NCBI RefSeq assembly: GCF_945859705.1
Contig: NC_079137.1
Span: 59,490,552-59,554,551 of the forward strand
DNA length: 64,000 nt
Reading direction: 5' to 3'
Source of the DNA: Episyrphus balteatus
Taxonomy: Eukaryota > Arthropoda > Insecta > Diptera > Syrphidae
Shown here piece after piece: positions 1 to 11,525 of the stretch. The position numbers and the translations under genes are program-made. Within the stretch, counting starts at the first letter, position 1, and every line of letters starts with the position of its first letter. The notes under the pieces are model-generated. The model searched no databases and had not been told where the DNA came from. It worked only from the letters and a program-made list of their open reading frames with translations.

Positions 1-1894
1 AAAGGTATGATATCTCAAAATGTTGGTGGTTAAGGTAACTTATGGTTTTTGAAGCAGATTTGAAGTAAATTTCAGTTTTCCACTCCTGGTTCGGTTGAAA
101 AAATAGCAAAATATTACGGAAACATAATATTTTTAGATTAAATGTCAAAAAACATTTCATTTAAAATTAGTTTTTGGGACTTTATAGCTAAAATTGTGAT
201 GAGCAGATCTCAAAAACTAGACGTGATGGAAAAAATCTGTAAACTGTTTTGAATTCAGCACACTCAAGTTTATTTAAATCACCTTACAGAGTTCTTGCTC
301 CCGCCTTTTTTTGTTTTTTTGCCGACCAGTGTAATTGAAGTATTCCCATATTGACTAATCAAGGATTCGTCAAGAAATAAAGTGTGAAGGTGGACAAATC
401 CCAAAAAATAATAATCCAACGCAAAGTTTTAAAATTCGCTATTGCTACTGTCCCACTCTTTCATCACAAAAAAAAATCTTGTAATCCATAGAAACTTACA
501 ACCCACCTTCCTCGGGACATATGTAGAGATTTCCTTCTCTCAAATGAGGATTACATTACCATTCACGATGGGCCTTCCTTAATTTCAAATTAAAATGCAA
601 AAGTATTATTTCTCAACAATATGTGCCATTAACCAGTAGGCAACTTATACTCAATGTAACTCTTTTTTCATAACACAAAGTTTTATGGTCAATAGAGACA
701 GTATATGTAAGTTAAGCGTAGGTTATATTATAAAGCTAGGCGCCTACTTAGCCTGCAGCTTCTATCCTCCAAAAAATAACCAAACTAAGTTCCAACATCA
801 ATCCGACACAGTTCTCTAATTGTTTAAAATTTATTATACATGTTGTTGTTGATTTTTTTTTTTTGTATTTTGTTGCAATTTACTAAATATAACCAAACGA
901 AGATTAAAAAAAAAAACCGTGCTCGGTTATAAGACCCACACATCACATCATAAAACTCCATTCATGAGATCTCTGATGGTTTTTACTCGTATTTAATGGA
1001 GTTCTCACACACCATATGGCTCTCTATTTGCAGTGCAGGCTGGGAATGGTCAACCACGATTTTTCCCACTTTCAAGCTTAAAGGAATTTTTGAAAATTTC
1101 AAAAAAGGTGTACAATCATCACAAAAAAAACCAATCACATACACTTTTTAGCTTCTAGGGATTTTTGCATTGAATGTCTTTCAAATCATTCACGGATATC
1201 ATCACTCAGTTGGAATGAGGAAACATTAATAAAAATAAAATTTAATAAAAAAATCAATTTTGAAAGCATATTATGTCATGAATATTGAAGTTAAATTAAA
1301 CGCAAACACCATTCCGATAATAAATAATAATTATTATTATCGAACAAAGCAGTCCATTGTGGTGTGATATAGGGGTCCCCTGTAACGATTTTTTATTTTT
1401 AAATCAAGCTTGTCATGGTGTATAAAATCGTAAAAAGTCTATCTTTCATCAAAAATCTGCGCTGTTTATATGATGATGATGAAGATGATGATGATGCACG
1501 TCAATTGATTTTCTATGCTTGAAGGCGATAAATTTTCAACCAAACAGGAGAGTCTTCATCACCCAGCCTCTCTGCGCTTTTTGTATGTAAAATTGTGCAG
1601 CATCATTGTATCAACATCATCATAGACCACCAACTTGATCTTGACTCTGAAATTAAATCAAGAAAATTTAAAAGCGATAAGGCTTTTTGTTGTATCGTTG
1701 TCGGTATTGTGTTAAAAGCCAGGAGTGCATTTTAAGGCGCCTTATTTTAGGGCCAAGTATTAAATGGTAAGGTATTAAAGAAAGTCAATAAAAATTTTTC
1801 GGAAAAAGAATCGAAATCAATTGAATACATGTCCTTTATCCTTTTCAGTGATCATTGAATGAGAATTTTCCAATACAGCGTGAATTTTTTTTTT
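1..1894. other. AT-rich non-coding DNA
   Basis: No reading frame with coding character, no RNA gene and no mobile element that I can support. The stretch is broken by A and T runs. From about 1350 to 1640 it is somewhat GC-richer and contains a GAT trinucleotide tract (next entry), the type of sequence that accompanies the other candidate regulatory islands of this window. Confidence 0.6.
1471..1497. repeat. GAT/ATG trinucleotide microsatellite
   Basis: Imperfect run of GAT units interrupted by one GAA. Similar GAT/GAC runs recur near 4.5, 4.74, 20.71, 53.97, 54.03 and 55.93 kb, nearly always inside GC-richer islands. Confidence 0.8.
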
Positions 1895-3540
1895 TGTGGA
1901 ACGTATTCTTTTTTTTTTTCATTTTCTAAACCAAATAAGTTTTTCGAGTTTAAAATAAAAATTTTTCTATTTTCCTTGAAGACACTCGTAAGTAAAACAA
2001 GAAATTTTTTTAGTAGAACGTATTTTCTATTTATTCAATTCTTTTAAGGAAGAATAAAAAACATTAAACATTAAATTCAAAACTTACCTTTTCCATTCAT
2101 TTGAAAAATAGGTAAGAGTGGTGATCATAAAAATTAACACTTGGAATAATTTCATGTGGAACGTAAAATTATTCATTTTTGATATTCAGCCATACAATTT
2201 CGGCAAAGGCTGTTATTTTTGTTTTCTTTACTTAAAAAATTGGATGATTTAGTAAAAAAAAAATTTTTATGAAATTATTTGTGGAATGAATTTCCTTTTT
2301 CATTTCAATAAGTATCAATAAGTAATATATTTTTGTTTACGTTATATTGTTCTCCCGTGTGAACAAAAACATAAAATACCAAAAATTTTTGTGGATCGTA
2401 TTGATGATATTGATTATAACTAAAATAGGTTAATTTTTTTTGCTGAAAATTTTCTTTGAAATTCTTTGTGGAACGTATTCTTTTCCATCAACATCTTTCC
2501 TATAATCAAATGACCAATCTTGCTAGATTTCACGCAAAATATAATGTCTATACAAATTCAATCGCCCGAAATATGGTATGTCTACATTCCACATCTTATT
2601 TTTAGAGTCAAAGTATTTCTAATTGACAATAATATTGTTAAAGTTTTTCATATAACCATGGTTTTCTCTTCACGTTACATCTGATAAGGAATGATTATTT
2701 AGGGCACCTTTTTTAACAAACATACCTACAAACAAAGTGAATAAAAAAGACATCTGTGGAACTTAAATTTTTTAATTTGACTTGAAATATTTTCACTGAA
2801 ATTATATAACAAGATAAAAATGTGTTAACCTTCCTTTAGTGAAATAAAAAATTACGTAAAATTATTTGTGGAACGTATTTGCTTAATGGGACATAATTAT
2901 AGAGCTCAAAAGCAAAAAAGAGAAGGCGTTTAACAATCCTATTGTTTAATTGAACTCCAAGAATTCACTTTTCTTAAAAAAATGCGTTCCAAAAAATGTT
3001 ACGGCACATAAAACAAGTTTCTGAGATTTACCGAAGAGAATAAATCTAAATAAAAAATATAAATTTGGCATAGACTTTGTGGAATGTAAGGCGGAAAACC
3101 TTACATAACCAATGTTTAGTTACTTAAAACCCTTTTCTGATATAAAAATACTAACTTTTTATTTAAAATAAAAGCTGTGGAACGTAAATTGAAAAAAAAA
3201 ATAATTTATATTTCTACTTAAACTTTTGGTCTCAATTTTATATACCTAGAGGGTGATATCATGTTCGTTAATACACATTTTCCACGCGAAAAATCGAACT
3301 AAGTTGGTTATTATTTCTGTTAATTTAATTTATACCTACAAATATTGAACGAATTTTTCAACTTAAATAACTTTTTTCCTCTTAATTTTTCTTAGTGAAT
3401 TGCAAAAGTAAAATAGCGTGGAATAAATTGTGGAACGTATTCGAACTTTATTTCACTCAAATACGAATCTGTTTGAATCGATTTAACAATTTATAGTTTC
3501 ACTTGATTAAATGAGATCCATGAAGAGAATACGTTCCACA
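1895..3540. repeat. Dispersed TGTGGAACGTA motif array
   Basis: At least fourteen matches to TGTGGAAYGTA(TTC) lie in 1.65 kb, both strands. Plus strand starts, some one or two bases off: 1895, 2012, 2155, 2280, 2390, 2467, 2755, 2867, 3078, 3176, 3429. Minus strand spans: 2583-2593, about 2982-2993, 3527-3540. The copies at 1895, 2467, 3429 and 3527 share the full 14 bases TGTGGAACGTATTC. Neighbouring copies are mostly 77-172 bp apart, with one gap of 253 bp, and many plus copies follow a T-rich ATTATTT-like lead. The DNA between copies is not visibly related, so this is not an ordinary tandem satellite. It may be a decayed ~115-bp satellite with a conserved core, a cluster of protein sites, or subterminal repeats of an unrecognised transposon. 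The core does not recur at this density elsewhere in the window. Confidence 0.8.
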
Positions 3541-4189
3541 ATGTATTTCATTTCCAACTTGTCAGTCGCTTTTACTAGTAAATAAGGAACATTGTGAATA
3601 GAATTTTGATGTTGTACAAATTTGATCATTTTTTTTAATGGTCCTTCAAATATCAAATCCATCCCTGTTTACTATCTTTAAATCAAAAATATAAAAAAGA
3701 AGTATCTCCTCTTGTGTTTTCCTTATTTTTTTTTTGCGCTCAACCCGAACAATATGGAGGTTTGGCACTGGTTGAAATTCTAGCCTTTGGCAGAAATTTT
3801 CGTTCAACACCCAACAGAATGTTCGTATATACTCGTATCTAGTATATATAGCCCGATTGATGGTAAAGAAAAAAACTACACATGAACCGTTAATTCCAAT
3901 AAAAAACATGAACGAAACTCGTATAGAGAATCATATACAGCTGAGTGTTGTATAAGCTAGCAATCAAATCAGGAAAAAGGAAATTCTTAAAATGGCTTTG
4001 AGAAGAAGAGCTTTAGATGTTGAGATGCTGATGTTGGTTACTCTGATGCTTCTGGCTTGCTGTTGTTTTTGTGAGTGTGTGGTTGCAATCTTCAGTTGTA
4101 AGGTGTGTTCCGCTAGATCTTCTTCTTCTTCCCGATTCAATTGGGTGCAGGCAGATGTTTTATATGCGCTCATGTTCAGTACTTAAAAG
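3541..4189. other. AT-rich DNA with a leader-like stretch
   Basis: No supported gene. Overlapping opposed frames of 60-70 codons occur at 3964-4186. Read on the minus strand, 4000-4170 is CA-rich (repeated CAACATCAGCATC-type sequence) and resembles fly 5-prime leader sequence. An ATATAAAA box on the minus strand lies near 4160, but I find no initiator at the right distance. A transcribed leader is possible but unproven. Confidence 0.3.
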
Positions 4190-4733
4190 AAGGTCTTTTC
4201 TCTGGATACACCAATATCATCATCCACACACATCCAAACTATGAGTCCACTTTTGTGTCTTGACTTGGTGCGGCTTGGCCATGATCATCGACGAAGACCA
4301 AGAGTCTTAGAGACACGATGATGACGGGTAAACTGGGCTCACTCTGTGTTGAAGCATCATTGGGGTATAAAGTTGCCTTTTTTAAAGCTTCTCATCATCC
4401 TCGACGAGCATCTTTCGATAGCTGATGGCGATCATCATTATGGTCGTTGTGGAAGACCATCATCGGCATATTGATCATGGAAGCCGATTCTGGATGATGT
4501 TGATGATGATGATGGAGAGCGAGAGATGATGATGCAGTTAGGAGTGCTGGCTGTCGACAAGTCTTGGTCTCCTTTTCGAGGCGATTTAATTAATAACTGT
4601 TTATGGAGAGATTGTTTTTTGACAGCGACCGTTTCTCTCTTTTTTTCTCTCGTTTGACCAAAAGCTGATAGAGTCTCTCAGCTAACTGATTCTGGCTTCT
4701 TTAAACCCATACATTGTCTTATCTTCCCCACAG
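4190..4733. promoter_or_regulatory. GC-richer island, possible regulatory DNA
   Basis: Base composition rises above the surroundings, with GAT repeats at about 4497-4523 and many ATCATC/GATGAT runs. It lies directly upstream of the candidate exon at 4734. No specific binding site can be named. The reading as regulatory DNA is inference from composition only. Confidence 0.3.
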
Positions 4734-4839
4734 AGGTCGTCGACGACGACGATTGAACGGAGGATGATGACGATGAAGACAACGTCTCTCACAGTGGCGA
4801 TGATGATGACGACGACGTCGATGATGATTTCGTAAAACG
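4734..4839 (+). other. Candidate spliced exon, function unknown
   Basis: A near-ideal insect 3-prime splice site precedes this segment: a pyrimidine-rich stretch ending in CTTCCCCACAG, with AG at 4732-4733. A fair donor (GGTAGGT) follows, with GT at 4840-4841. The 106-bp interval is built of GAC/GAT/ACG triplets. From 4755 to the donor one frame encodes an acidic peptide rich in Asp with purine-first codons, but that frame has a TGA just upstream. The frame that begins at the acceptor stays open until a TAA at about 4833. It could be a coding exon in one of these frames, an exon of a non-coding RNA, or microsatellite DNA between chance splice signals. Confidence 0.3.
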
Positions 4840-5880
4840 GTAGGTGTGTTTTGGAAGTAGATTAACTGCCACTTTATGTTTGGGTCTGGACATGCTGGCT
4901 GGACAAGAGATTGGTATTGGGGAAGAGTCGTGTTGGAATAAAAGAAAACCAAAAGAACCTTCTATTTTTTTTCTTCTTTTTTTTCGTTTCGGTTTTTAAG
5001 GAATCTTCTTTTACCAAAGTGAATGGATTGCATTTTGCTGCTGGTAGTCTGGCTTTTTTTTTTGAATGATTTCTTCATCGATCTTTTTTAGGGTTCTCTT
5101 GGGAGAGAAGAGATCACCCGGTTTAGTAAAAATGGCCTGTTTATGGGCGTAACTGTTTAAATAACTGTTTGGTTTTGTTATTAAGTTTCACATTGTAAAT
5201 TTTATATACATAGGTATTTCGAAGAAGAAGAAGGAGATATTACATAAAATGCAAACACGACATTTATTACTTCTTATCGATTGGTTTTAATGGATTAATT
5301 TGAAAATTATGGAAATTTATATTTTTTGGTGTTAACAGGTTAATAGTTATAAGTAGAGCTTAAATTTCGGCAATTAATTGTGATTTAGCTGTGGGTGACT
5401 TATAGATTGAACTAACTGAGAGTTTAAAATAACTTCTTTGAGGAAAAACTGAATAAAATAATGTAACTTTGTTAATGAAAAATTGAAATTTGAAGATTTG
5501 GGGGAATTTTGAGACCATAGTCAAGATTTTTTTAAATTTAACTTATGTAATTTACGATAAGCTAAGAGCATTGATGCAAAAAATTCGTGATAGGTTTCAA
5601 AGGCTTGAAGTTTCATGAGATTTTTTTTGTGACTTATGATGCTGCTTTCGAATTTCTGCAGAGCTTTAATTTAGTTGATGATGCGAATATATGGGAAAAG
5701 ATGAAATTTTCAAACATTCAGTTGGAGCAGGCAAAACGAAAGAAAATAAATAGACTTCCGTACACAAATTATAAGCTTGATAAAATCTAGCTATGAAGAA
5801 CTTTATTGAAGTTTTTTAAGCTATAATGTTGTCCTGGTGTATTGAATCATCACTTCTTAAGCTAAACAGATACAAAAAAT
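4840..5880. other. AT-rich non-coding DNA
   Basis: Nothing supported. An open frame near 5587-5790 (67 codons) has no ATG at its start and no recognisable similarity, so I do not call it. Confidence 0.6.
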
Positions 5881-6240
5881 ATATGCAAAATTGTACGTAT
5901 TCATTAAATCAAGTTCGTGAAGCGTAAATATTTGTACTGAATAAATTAAGGATACTGTTCTCATTAAATATTATGCAACACTACATACATTCAAATATTT
6001 TTTTTTTACCTTTTTTGACTTGAAATGGAATGAAATGGAAGTGAGTTCATATATTGTACTCATCACAACGTGTTTTCAATAAAAAGAAAATAATAATAAA
6101 AAAAGTACATAGTAGGTACTTTAATGTACGATAAGTGGAGACTATTGACTACTGTGATTGTTTTATTTATTAAATAAAAAGTCGAATACAGTCTAAAAGA
6201 CAGGCTAAATCCAGATTTTCATTTAATTTTAGTGTACGAT

Positions 6241-6706
6241 GTTTTCTTTTAAAGTACAAACATAAGTACTGAATATAATCGTTTTTACGTACTACGAACG
6301 TGTACTCAACATAATCCGATAACAGACTTGTATGTACTCAGTTCAAAAGTCAACTTGTATGTACAGACTCAGTATTTGATGATTTTGTGTTTGTTCATCC
6401 TGCGTGCATAGAAAATTTTACATAACATCAAACCAAATTCAATCAGTACATTCAGTACATTCAGTACATTCTTATTAATACTGACAGGTACTCTACACAA
6501 CATTTTGTGCATCGATATATGAATAACGTATAAAATTTGAACCCAGTGCATTAATAGTTTTTAAGTGAAGTCAATGCCAAAGAATTTGTACTCTATAAAG
6601 ATCGCACTGTGTACATACCACTAAACTGAGTGCAAACCTTTTACCTTTAGTGTATAGAAGTATGCATTGGGTTTATATTGAGCAAAGAACAATAAAATAT
6701 ATGCAT
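6241..6706 (+). repeat. Tandem duplication, copy 1
   Basis: This unit begins GTTTTCTTTTAAAGTAC and ends AATAAAATATATGCAT. It is followed at once by a second copy. Long blocks match, for example the segment around TTCATCCTGCGT and the block ending GTATAGAAGTATGCATTGGG. Copy 1 carries extra sequence near its start and three CAGTACATT units (6444-6470), against two in copy 2. Confidence 0.9.
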
Positions 6707-7135
6707 GTTTTCTTTTAAAGTACTTGTACTTAACATAGACTTCAATATACCGATAACAGACTTGTATGTACTCAGTTCAAAAGTCAACATACTCAGCGCA
6801 GACTTGGTATGTTGATGATTTTGTGTTAGTTCATCCTGCGTCCATAGAAAATTTTACATAACATAACAAACCAAATTCAATCAGTACATTCAGTACATTC
6901 TTATTAATACTGACAGGTACTCTACACAGCATTATGTGCATCGATATATGCATAATGTAGGTATAAAATTTGAACTCAGTACATAATAGTTTGAAGTGAA
7001 GTCAATATCAAAGAATTTGTACTCTATAAAGATCACACTGTGTACATACTACTGAACTGAGTGCAAACCTTTTACCTTTAGTGTATAGAAGTATGCATTG
7101 GGTTTTTATTGAGCAGAGAACAATAAAATATATGC
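6707..7135 (+). repeat. Tandem duplication, copy 2
   Basis: Second copy of the unit at 6241-6706, shorter by about 37 bp and differing by scattered substitutions and small indels. The level of divergence points to an old duplication, not an assembly error. Confidence 0.9.
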
Positions 7136-7346
7136 CTAATTTAGGCGATGAAAACGATGTTATCATTGCACAGCACATGTATTCAGTACATTAGTACAGT
7201 ACATTAAGTTTAATTTAATCTGCACCTTACCTCATTGCTATGAATATTTTTGTTTATAATTATTGCATTCAGAATTTGAATTAGTACATTGATTGTACCT
7301 TTAGACGAAGAGCAAATGTTTCAATTCAGTACATAAATTCAGTACA

Positions 7347-7740
7347 TAAATTTAACTGTATTGAGAATATTCTACTGTCAATTTAAGGCACTTATTTATA
7401 AACATTTTTTTTTTTTTTTCTTTACTAACAGTATCAAGTCCAATAATAAGTATGAACCAAAAATCTAAATAAGTCACAGCACTCATACTACATTGAATTG
7501 AACTAAATAACAATTCGACGGTAAACTATAAGTTTCACTATCAAAACTAAAAGACCTCTTCTCTTCCGACATTTCTCCCACTTAATCAAACTAAACTATC
7601 TTCCATCACCGTCTAATAAAGTACCCAATTACCAATTCTACATAATAATTCAGTTTTACACTAAAAATTATATCCTAAAAGATACGATCATCCAATTTGT
7701 CAAACAATATAATATAAAGACCTCTCTCATTTGAACTTCC
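7347..7740. other. AT-rich non-coding DNA
   Basis: Contains a T run near 7405. No gene or element seen. Confidence 0.6.
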
Positions 7741-8900
7741 TTAAGGTGTTAATCCAATCAATATGGCTGCTGTTGTGCTCGCTCGCGCTCACATACATAA
7801 GTCCAAACGAATTATATATCCACCACCTCTCTAGAGTTTATAAAACTTAAACATAGTTATTAGACCATTTAAATGTCATGACCAAACAACCACAATAAAT
7901 TCACGCTCCAAATCACGTTCTAAATCGAACATTGCTCTCATGGGTCGTAGTAGCTTTGGCTTCTATACTAACTCTGTGCCACCAATTTCTACAAATCCCG
8001 ATAACCATCTGCTCCAATTTTGGTGGTCGTCGTGGTTTTGTCAGAAGAAGAAAAGTTCGGGTTCTTCAAGACTTTTGCTTCCCCCTTTTTTTTTGTACTT
8101 TTTCAAGTTGCTTCCAAAAGCCACAAATGGTCATTCAACTTTCACAAAGGTCACAGCGTGTGCGACATTGCACGAAAAAAATTTTCTAAAAAAATAAAAT
8201 AAAATCAGGAAAAAAAAAATAGTCCACCATCCAAAATTGTGAGCATCGTGCTTTTCCATTAACACGGCTTGTTGAAAAGCAACCGACCACATGGGGTTCG
8301 GTTTGGTTCGGTACAATTCCATGCGGTGGCGGAGAGGACATCATGGCCCATTTTTTTCCATTCCTAACATCAGGAAAAACCGAAAGCAAAGACTTTTAAA
8401 TGAATGTAGCCTGCTTGTCGTCGTCGTCTTTGTTGGAGCTCCCCATACTCAAAACTTTACCCAATGGTACTTGGCCAATTTAATCATCTCTCTCTCTCTC
8501 TCAAGAATCACACAAGACTCCCGCCTGCTACACTTTTCATTTTGCACACACAAGTGGCAGTTGGTAAAAATCGCTATACCTTTCTCCTGGCCAACACGCG
8601 TTGCACCAATTGTGGGTAGGTACTCACAGCTCATATAATGCTTCTATAGTACATATTGGTCGTGGACAGCATTCGTCGTCGTTGTCGTTGGTTGTCCGTC
8701 GCATACAGAAAAAGTGCTCCAAAAAAATAATAAGAACCTTAAAAACGATCACCAAAGAGCTTAAATATAGGTCAGTCCATAAAGGCTTTAATATGAGCGA
8801 CCATAATAATGTGGAGACGCTGAATGGTGTTGAAGATGGTATCGTAGAGCTACAGACAAATATATAAGCACCAATTCGTTTCGGAGAGAGGGGTTCTGTG
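7741..8900. promoter_or_regulatory. GC-richer island, possible regulatory or leader DNA
   Basis: Higher GC than the flanks, with GCTCGCTCGCGCTC near 7776, a GTC run at 8417-8431, a CT run near 8488-8502 (GAGA-factor-like sites on the minus strand) and GTCGTCGTTGTCGTTGG near 8665-8685. Several frames of 60-115 codons overlap on both strands. They lack domain character, and the plus frame at 8291-8638 looks like antisense of nothing recognisable. Called as a likely conserved non-coding or transcribed leader region. The function is inference. Confidence 0.3.
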
Positions 8901-10060
8901 GAAGAGAGGGAAAAGTATAAAAAGGAAAATCTGGGCCAAAATTGTTACATGTTTTTTTTTTTTTTTTTTGATTTTTTTTTTTTTATGAATCGCAATTTAT
9001 TTTAGTGCATTAGTGTACTTCACTTTACAGTTGTTGTTATAGAGAAAAAGAGAGATGGGCAAGATGGGAAAGCAAAAACAAAAAAAAAAAAAACCTTATG
9101 AAACTCATAATCGTAAAAAAATAAATTGGCCGTTGAAAATGCTGAAATCTTCTTCTGCACAGATTATTTCTTGAATTCTGGTGAATTTCTTTTTTTTTCA
9201 ATTTTTTTTGTTTTTATTTTTTTGACTGAATTCGTGATACTTTAGAAGGTCGTGCTTTCGATGATGGTGCTTCTAGATAGTGTTGATGGTGGAACATTTT
9301 GTTTTTCTTCCTGGGGGGAGAGTAAGAAAGAATGGGTAATTGTTGTCTAGGTGGTCATTTAGTTTAATCGGATGACAGTTGAAATGAGGGGACTTAACGA
9401 AATTTTATATATATATTTTTGGTATAAGGATGTTGTTTTGCGAAAGAAGCTTGTTTGGTGGAAAATCCATTTTTGTTTCTAAGAAACTATGGGATTTCTT
9501 CTAAGAAAGTATAAGTTAGTCGTAATGTTTAGTTTTTAAAAGGGTTGTTAGTTTAAGGGTTTAATTTTTTTTTCTTGACAGTGAACTGTTGGATATCATT
9601 TGGTTTTATTATCACAATAACCCTTCGACACTTAAATAATGAGTCTTTAGGTGAGATGAAACTGGTTAAGAAGTCTCAGCTGTACAAAAAGGTCCTTAAT
9701 GTATTCGAAATAATGATATTCTTTGAGATTTACCTAATTCCAGCTATAGAGAAAGAAGAGGAATTATTTATTTTCAAGCTAAGATCTTAAATGAAGTTTC
9801 TTATGTTTTACAATCCTGTATTTTTGCAATTAAAAAAAAAAGATAGGGTACTCGCAAAATCTGTAGATTTTTCCAAGAATCGGAATTAATACTTCAAACA
9901 TATGGCCAGTTACTATCAATTTCTCAAACAAACTGAGTTTTTTTCTGAAAAATGCTTAGAACCTTCAAACAATATACCTAGTTCTGCATATCTTTAATAT
10001 GAGATTTTGGAAATCAATATTTTTTGAAGCTATAACAACAACTGCAAATGTTTAACTTTA
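8901..10060. other. AT-rich non-coding DNA with long T runs
   Basis: T runs at about 8951-8970 and 8974-8985. The open frame at 9575-9790 is short, and I recognise nothing in it. Confidence 0.6.
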
Positions 10061-10545
10061 CAATATGTAGCTCTAGCTCGCAAGTTGCTTGAAAGCCGTT
10101 TTGCATTAGTTCGCAAATACTCGCAAATCGTTTTGAATAACTTGCAAGATTAATATCGCTTTTCCGCAAGTTGTCTGTGCACTCTCGCAAGTTTTTTTTA
10201 ATACATTTTTGACTAATTCGCAAATATTTGCATTTTTGACAGAACAAATTTGCGAACAATTGTTTCTAAAGAAATTCATAAAATGACTTGCAAAGTTCTT
10301 AACGAAGTAGGTTCCACATGAATGTTGAGCAAACCTAGCAAGCAAATGATGAATTTTCCAAAAGCACTCGTTTTGAATAACTTGCGAGATTACATAATAT
10401 CGCTTTCCCGCAAGTTGTTGTCTGTGTACTCTCGCAAGTTTTTTTTAATACATTTTTGACTAATTCGCAAACATTTGCATTTTCGACACAACAAATTTGC
10501 GAACAATTATTTCTAAATAAATTAATAAAATAACTTGTTAACATG
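10060..10545 (+). repeat. TCGCAA motif array with direct repeat
   Basis: A ~170-bp unit starting TCGTTTTGAATAACTTGC occurs at about 10129-10300 and again at about 10369-10540, offset by 240 bp and separated by unrelated sequence. Inside the units and between them the motif TCGCAA(GTT/AT), or its variant TTGCGAA, occurs about a dozen times. The two copies differ by small insertions (for example CATA after AGATTA) and substitutions. Frames on the minus strand of this region arise from the repeat and are not genes. Confidence 0.85.
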
Positions 10546-11090
10546 TGAAGTTAATAATATTGAATAAATAAATAAACCAATTTTACTAGAGCAAATATTT
10601 GATTTCACAGACATGACAACTCTTTGAATTTACGTCTTGATTTTAATTTTATTAATTTTAATAATTTTTATATTAAACATAAATTTCTGTCCCACTTCGA
10701 CAAAATTATATTTACAGTGAACAAGGCTTCCAATTCCAATACATAATTTAAAAATACTGCTGAATGACTGTAAGCAGCATGCTAATACTTGCATTTTAGG
10801 ATTAAAATCTCATCATTTTTTCATTTTTTTAATCACTGTATCTCAAAAGATAGTTGACAGAACTCAAAAACTTCATGGTTAGCTCCAAGAGGTTCCGATC
10901 GGCGTTGTTAAATTTAATAAATTTCATTTGAAATAAAAAACAAAATTATGTAGGTATTTATTGCAAAACACAAATGTTTTGCATTAAAAAAAAAAATAGT
11001 GTAAATAGCTGATATAAAACCAAATAATTGAAATTGTATTATCATTATTAAATTATTAAAAAAAACCTGCTTTACGTTAGGGATGGCGGT
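10546..11090. other. AT-rich non-coding DNA
   Basis: No gene or structured repeat seen. Confidence 0.6.
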
Positions 11091-11099
11091 TGTAAGTAT

Positions 11100-11525
11100 A
11101 AAAACCGGTTTTCTGTTTTTCCGGTTCTTTCCTTTCGGTTAAACCAGCCGGTTAAAAACCGGGCCAAAAAATCGGTTTTTGGAAACATGGGTTTTCGTTT
11201 TTTTTTGCTTGATTTGACAGTTAAAAAAAAAATTAACCTAATTTGTCAACCAAAATCAAAACTTATCGAAGAAAATCCCTAAGCAAAGGTTTTTTTACTT
11301 TAATGTTGCTATAAGAGTTCTTAACTCACTCTTAGTAAAAGTTTTGAGAGATTTTTTAAGCTGAATATGAATGAAAATTGATAATTATATAGTTAGTTGA
11401 GAGATTGAATGAAAGTTTTGACGATTTTCTATTTTTTGTCTCGTTGGGTCTTTTTTTTGTTTGACGTTTTTTTTTTCTTCAGTTTTTTTTTCGATTTTTT
11501 TGCAAAAACCGGTTTAAACCGGGAG
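11100..11525. repeat. AACCGG motif pair of clusters
   Basis: Two clusters of AACCGG/CCGGTT flank about 340 bp of AT-rich DNA. The left cluster (11100-11165) holds AAAACCGGTTTT, CCGGTTC, GCCGGTT and AAACCGGG. The right cluster (11503-11525) holds AAAAACCGGTTTAAACCGGG. AACCGGTT is the core bound by Grainyhead-family factors (established knowledge), but the two-ended layout also fits a small degenerate transposon. Confidence 0.6.

Larger units (their letters stand above)
5890..7346. repeat. GTAC-rich motif array
   Basis: By hand I count about 35 GTAC tetramers here, mostly as AGTACA or TGTACT. About five would be expected at this base composition. The region contains the tandem pair at 6241-7135 and extends beyond it on both sides, so the GTAC enrichment is not only a product of that duplication. 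GTAC is its own reverse complement, so site orientation is read from the flanking bases: both AGTACA and TGTACT occur. Confidence 0.75.

Noticed and set aside
1895..3540. Su(H)/CSL binding sites as the explanation for TGTGGAAC
   Set aside because: The CSL core needs TGGGAA or TGAGAA. The motif here lacks one G in the core in every copy.
6474..6493. TAATACTGACAGGTACT resembles mature miR-8 (also at the matching place in the second repeat copy)
   Set aside because: It lies inside a duplicated GTAC-rich repeat, differs within the core, and no hairpin partner strand is present nearby.
8291..8638. 115-codon plus frame
   Set aside because: Moderate-GC island with overlapping frames on both strands, no domain and no purine-first codon bias. 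More likely non-coding.
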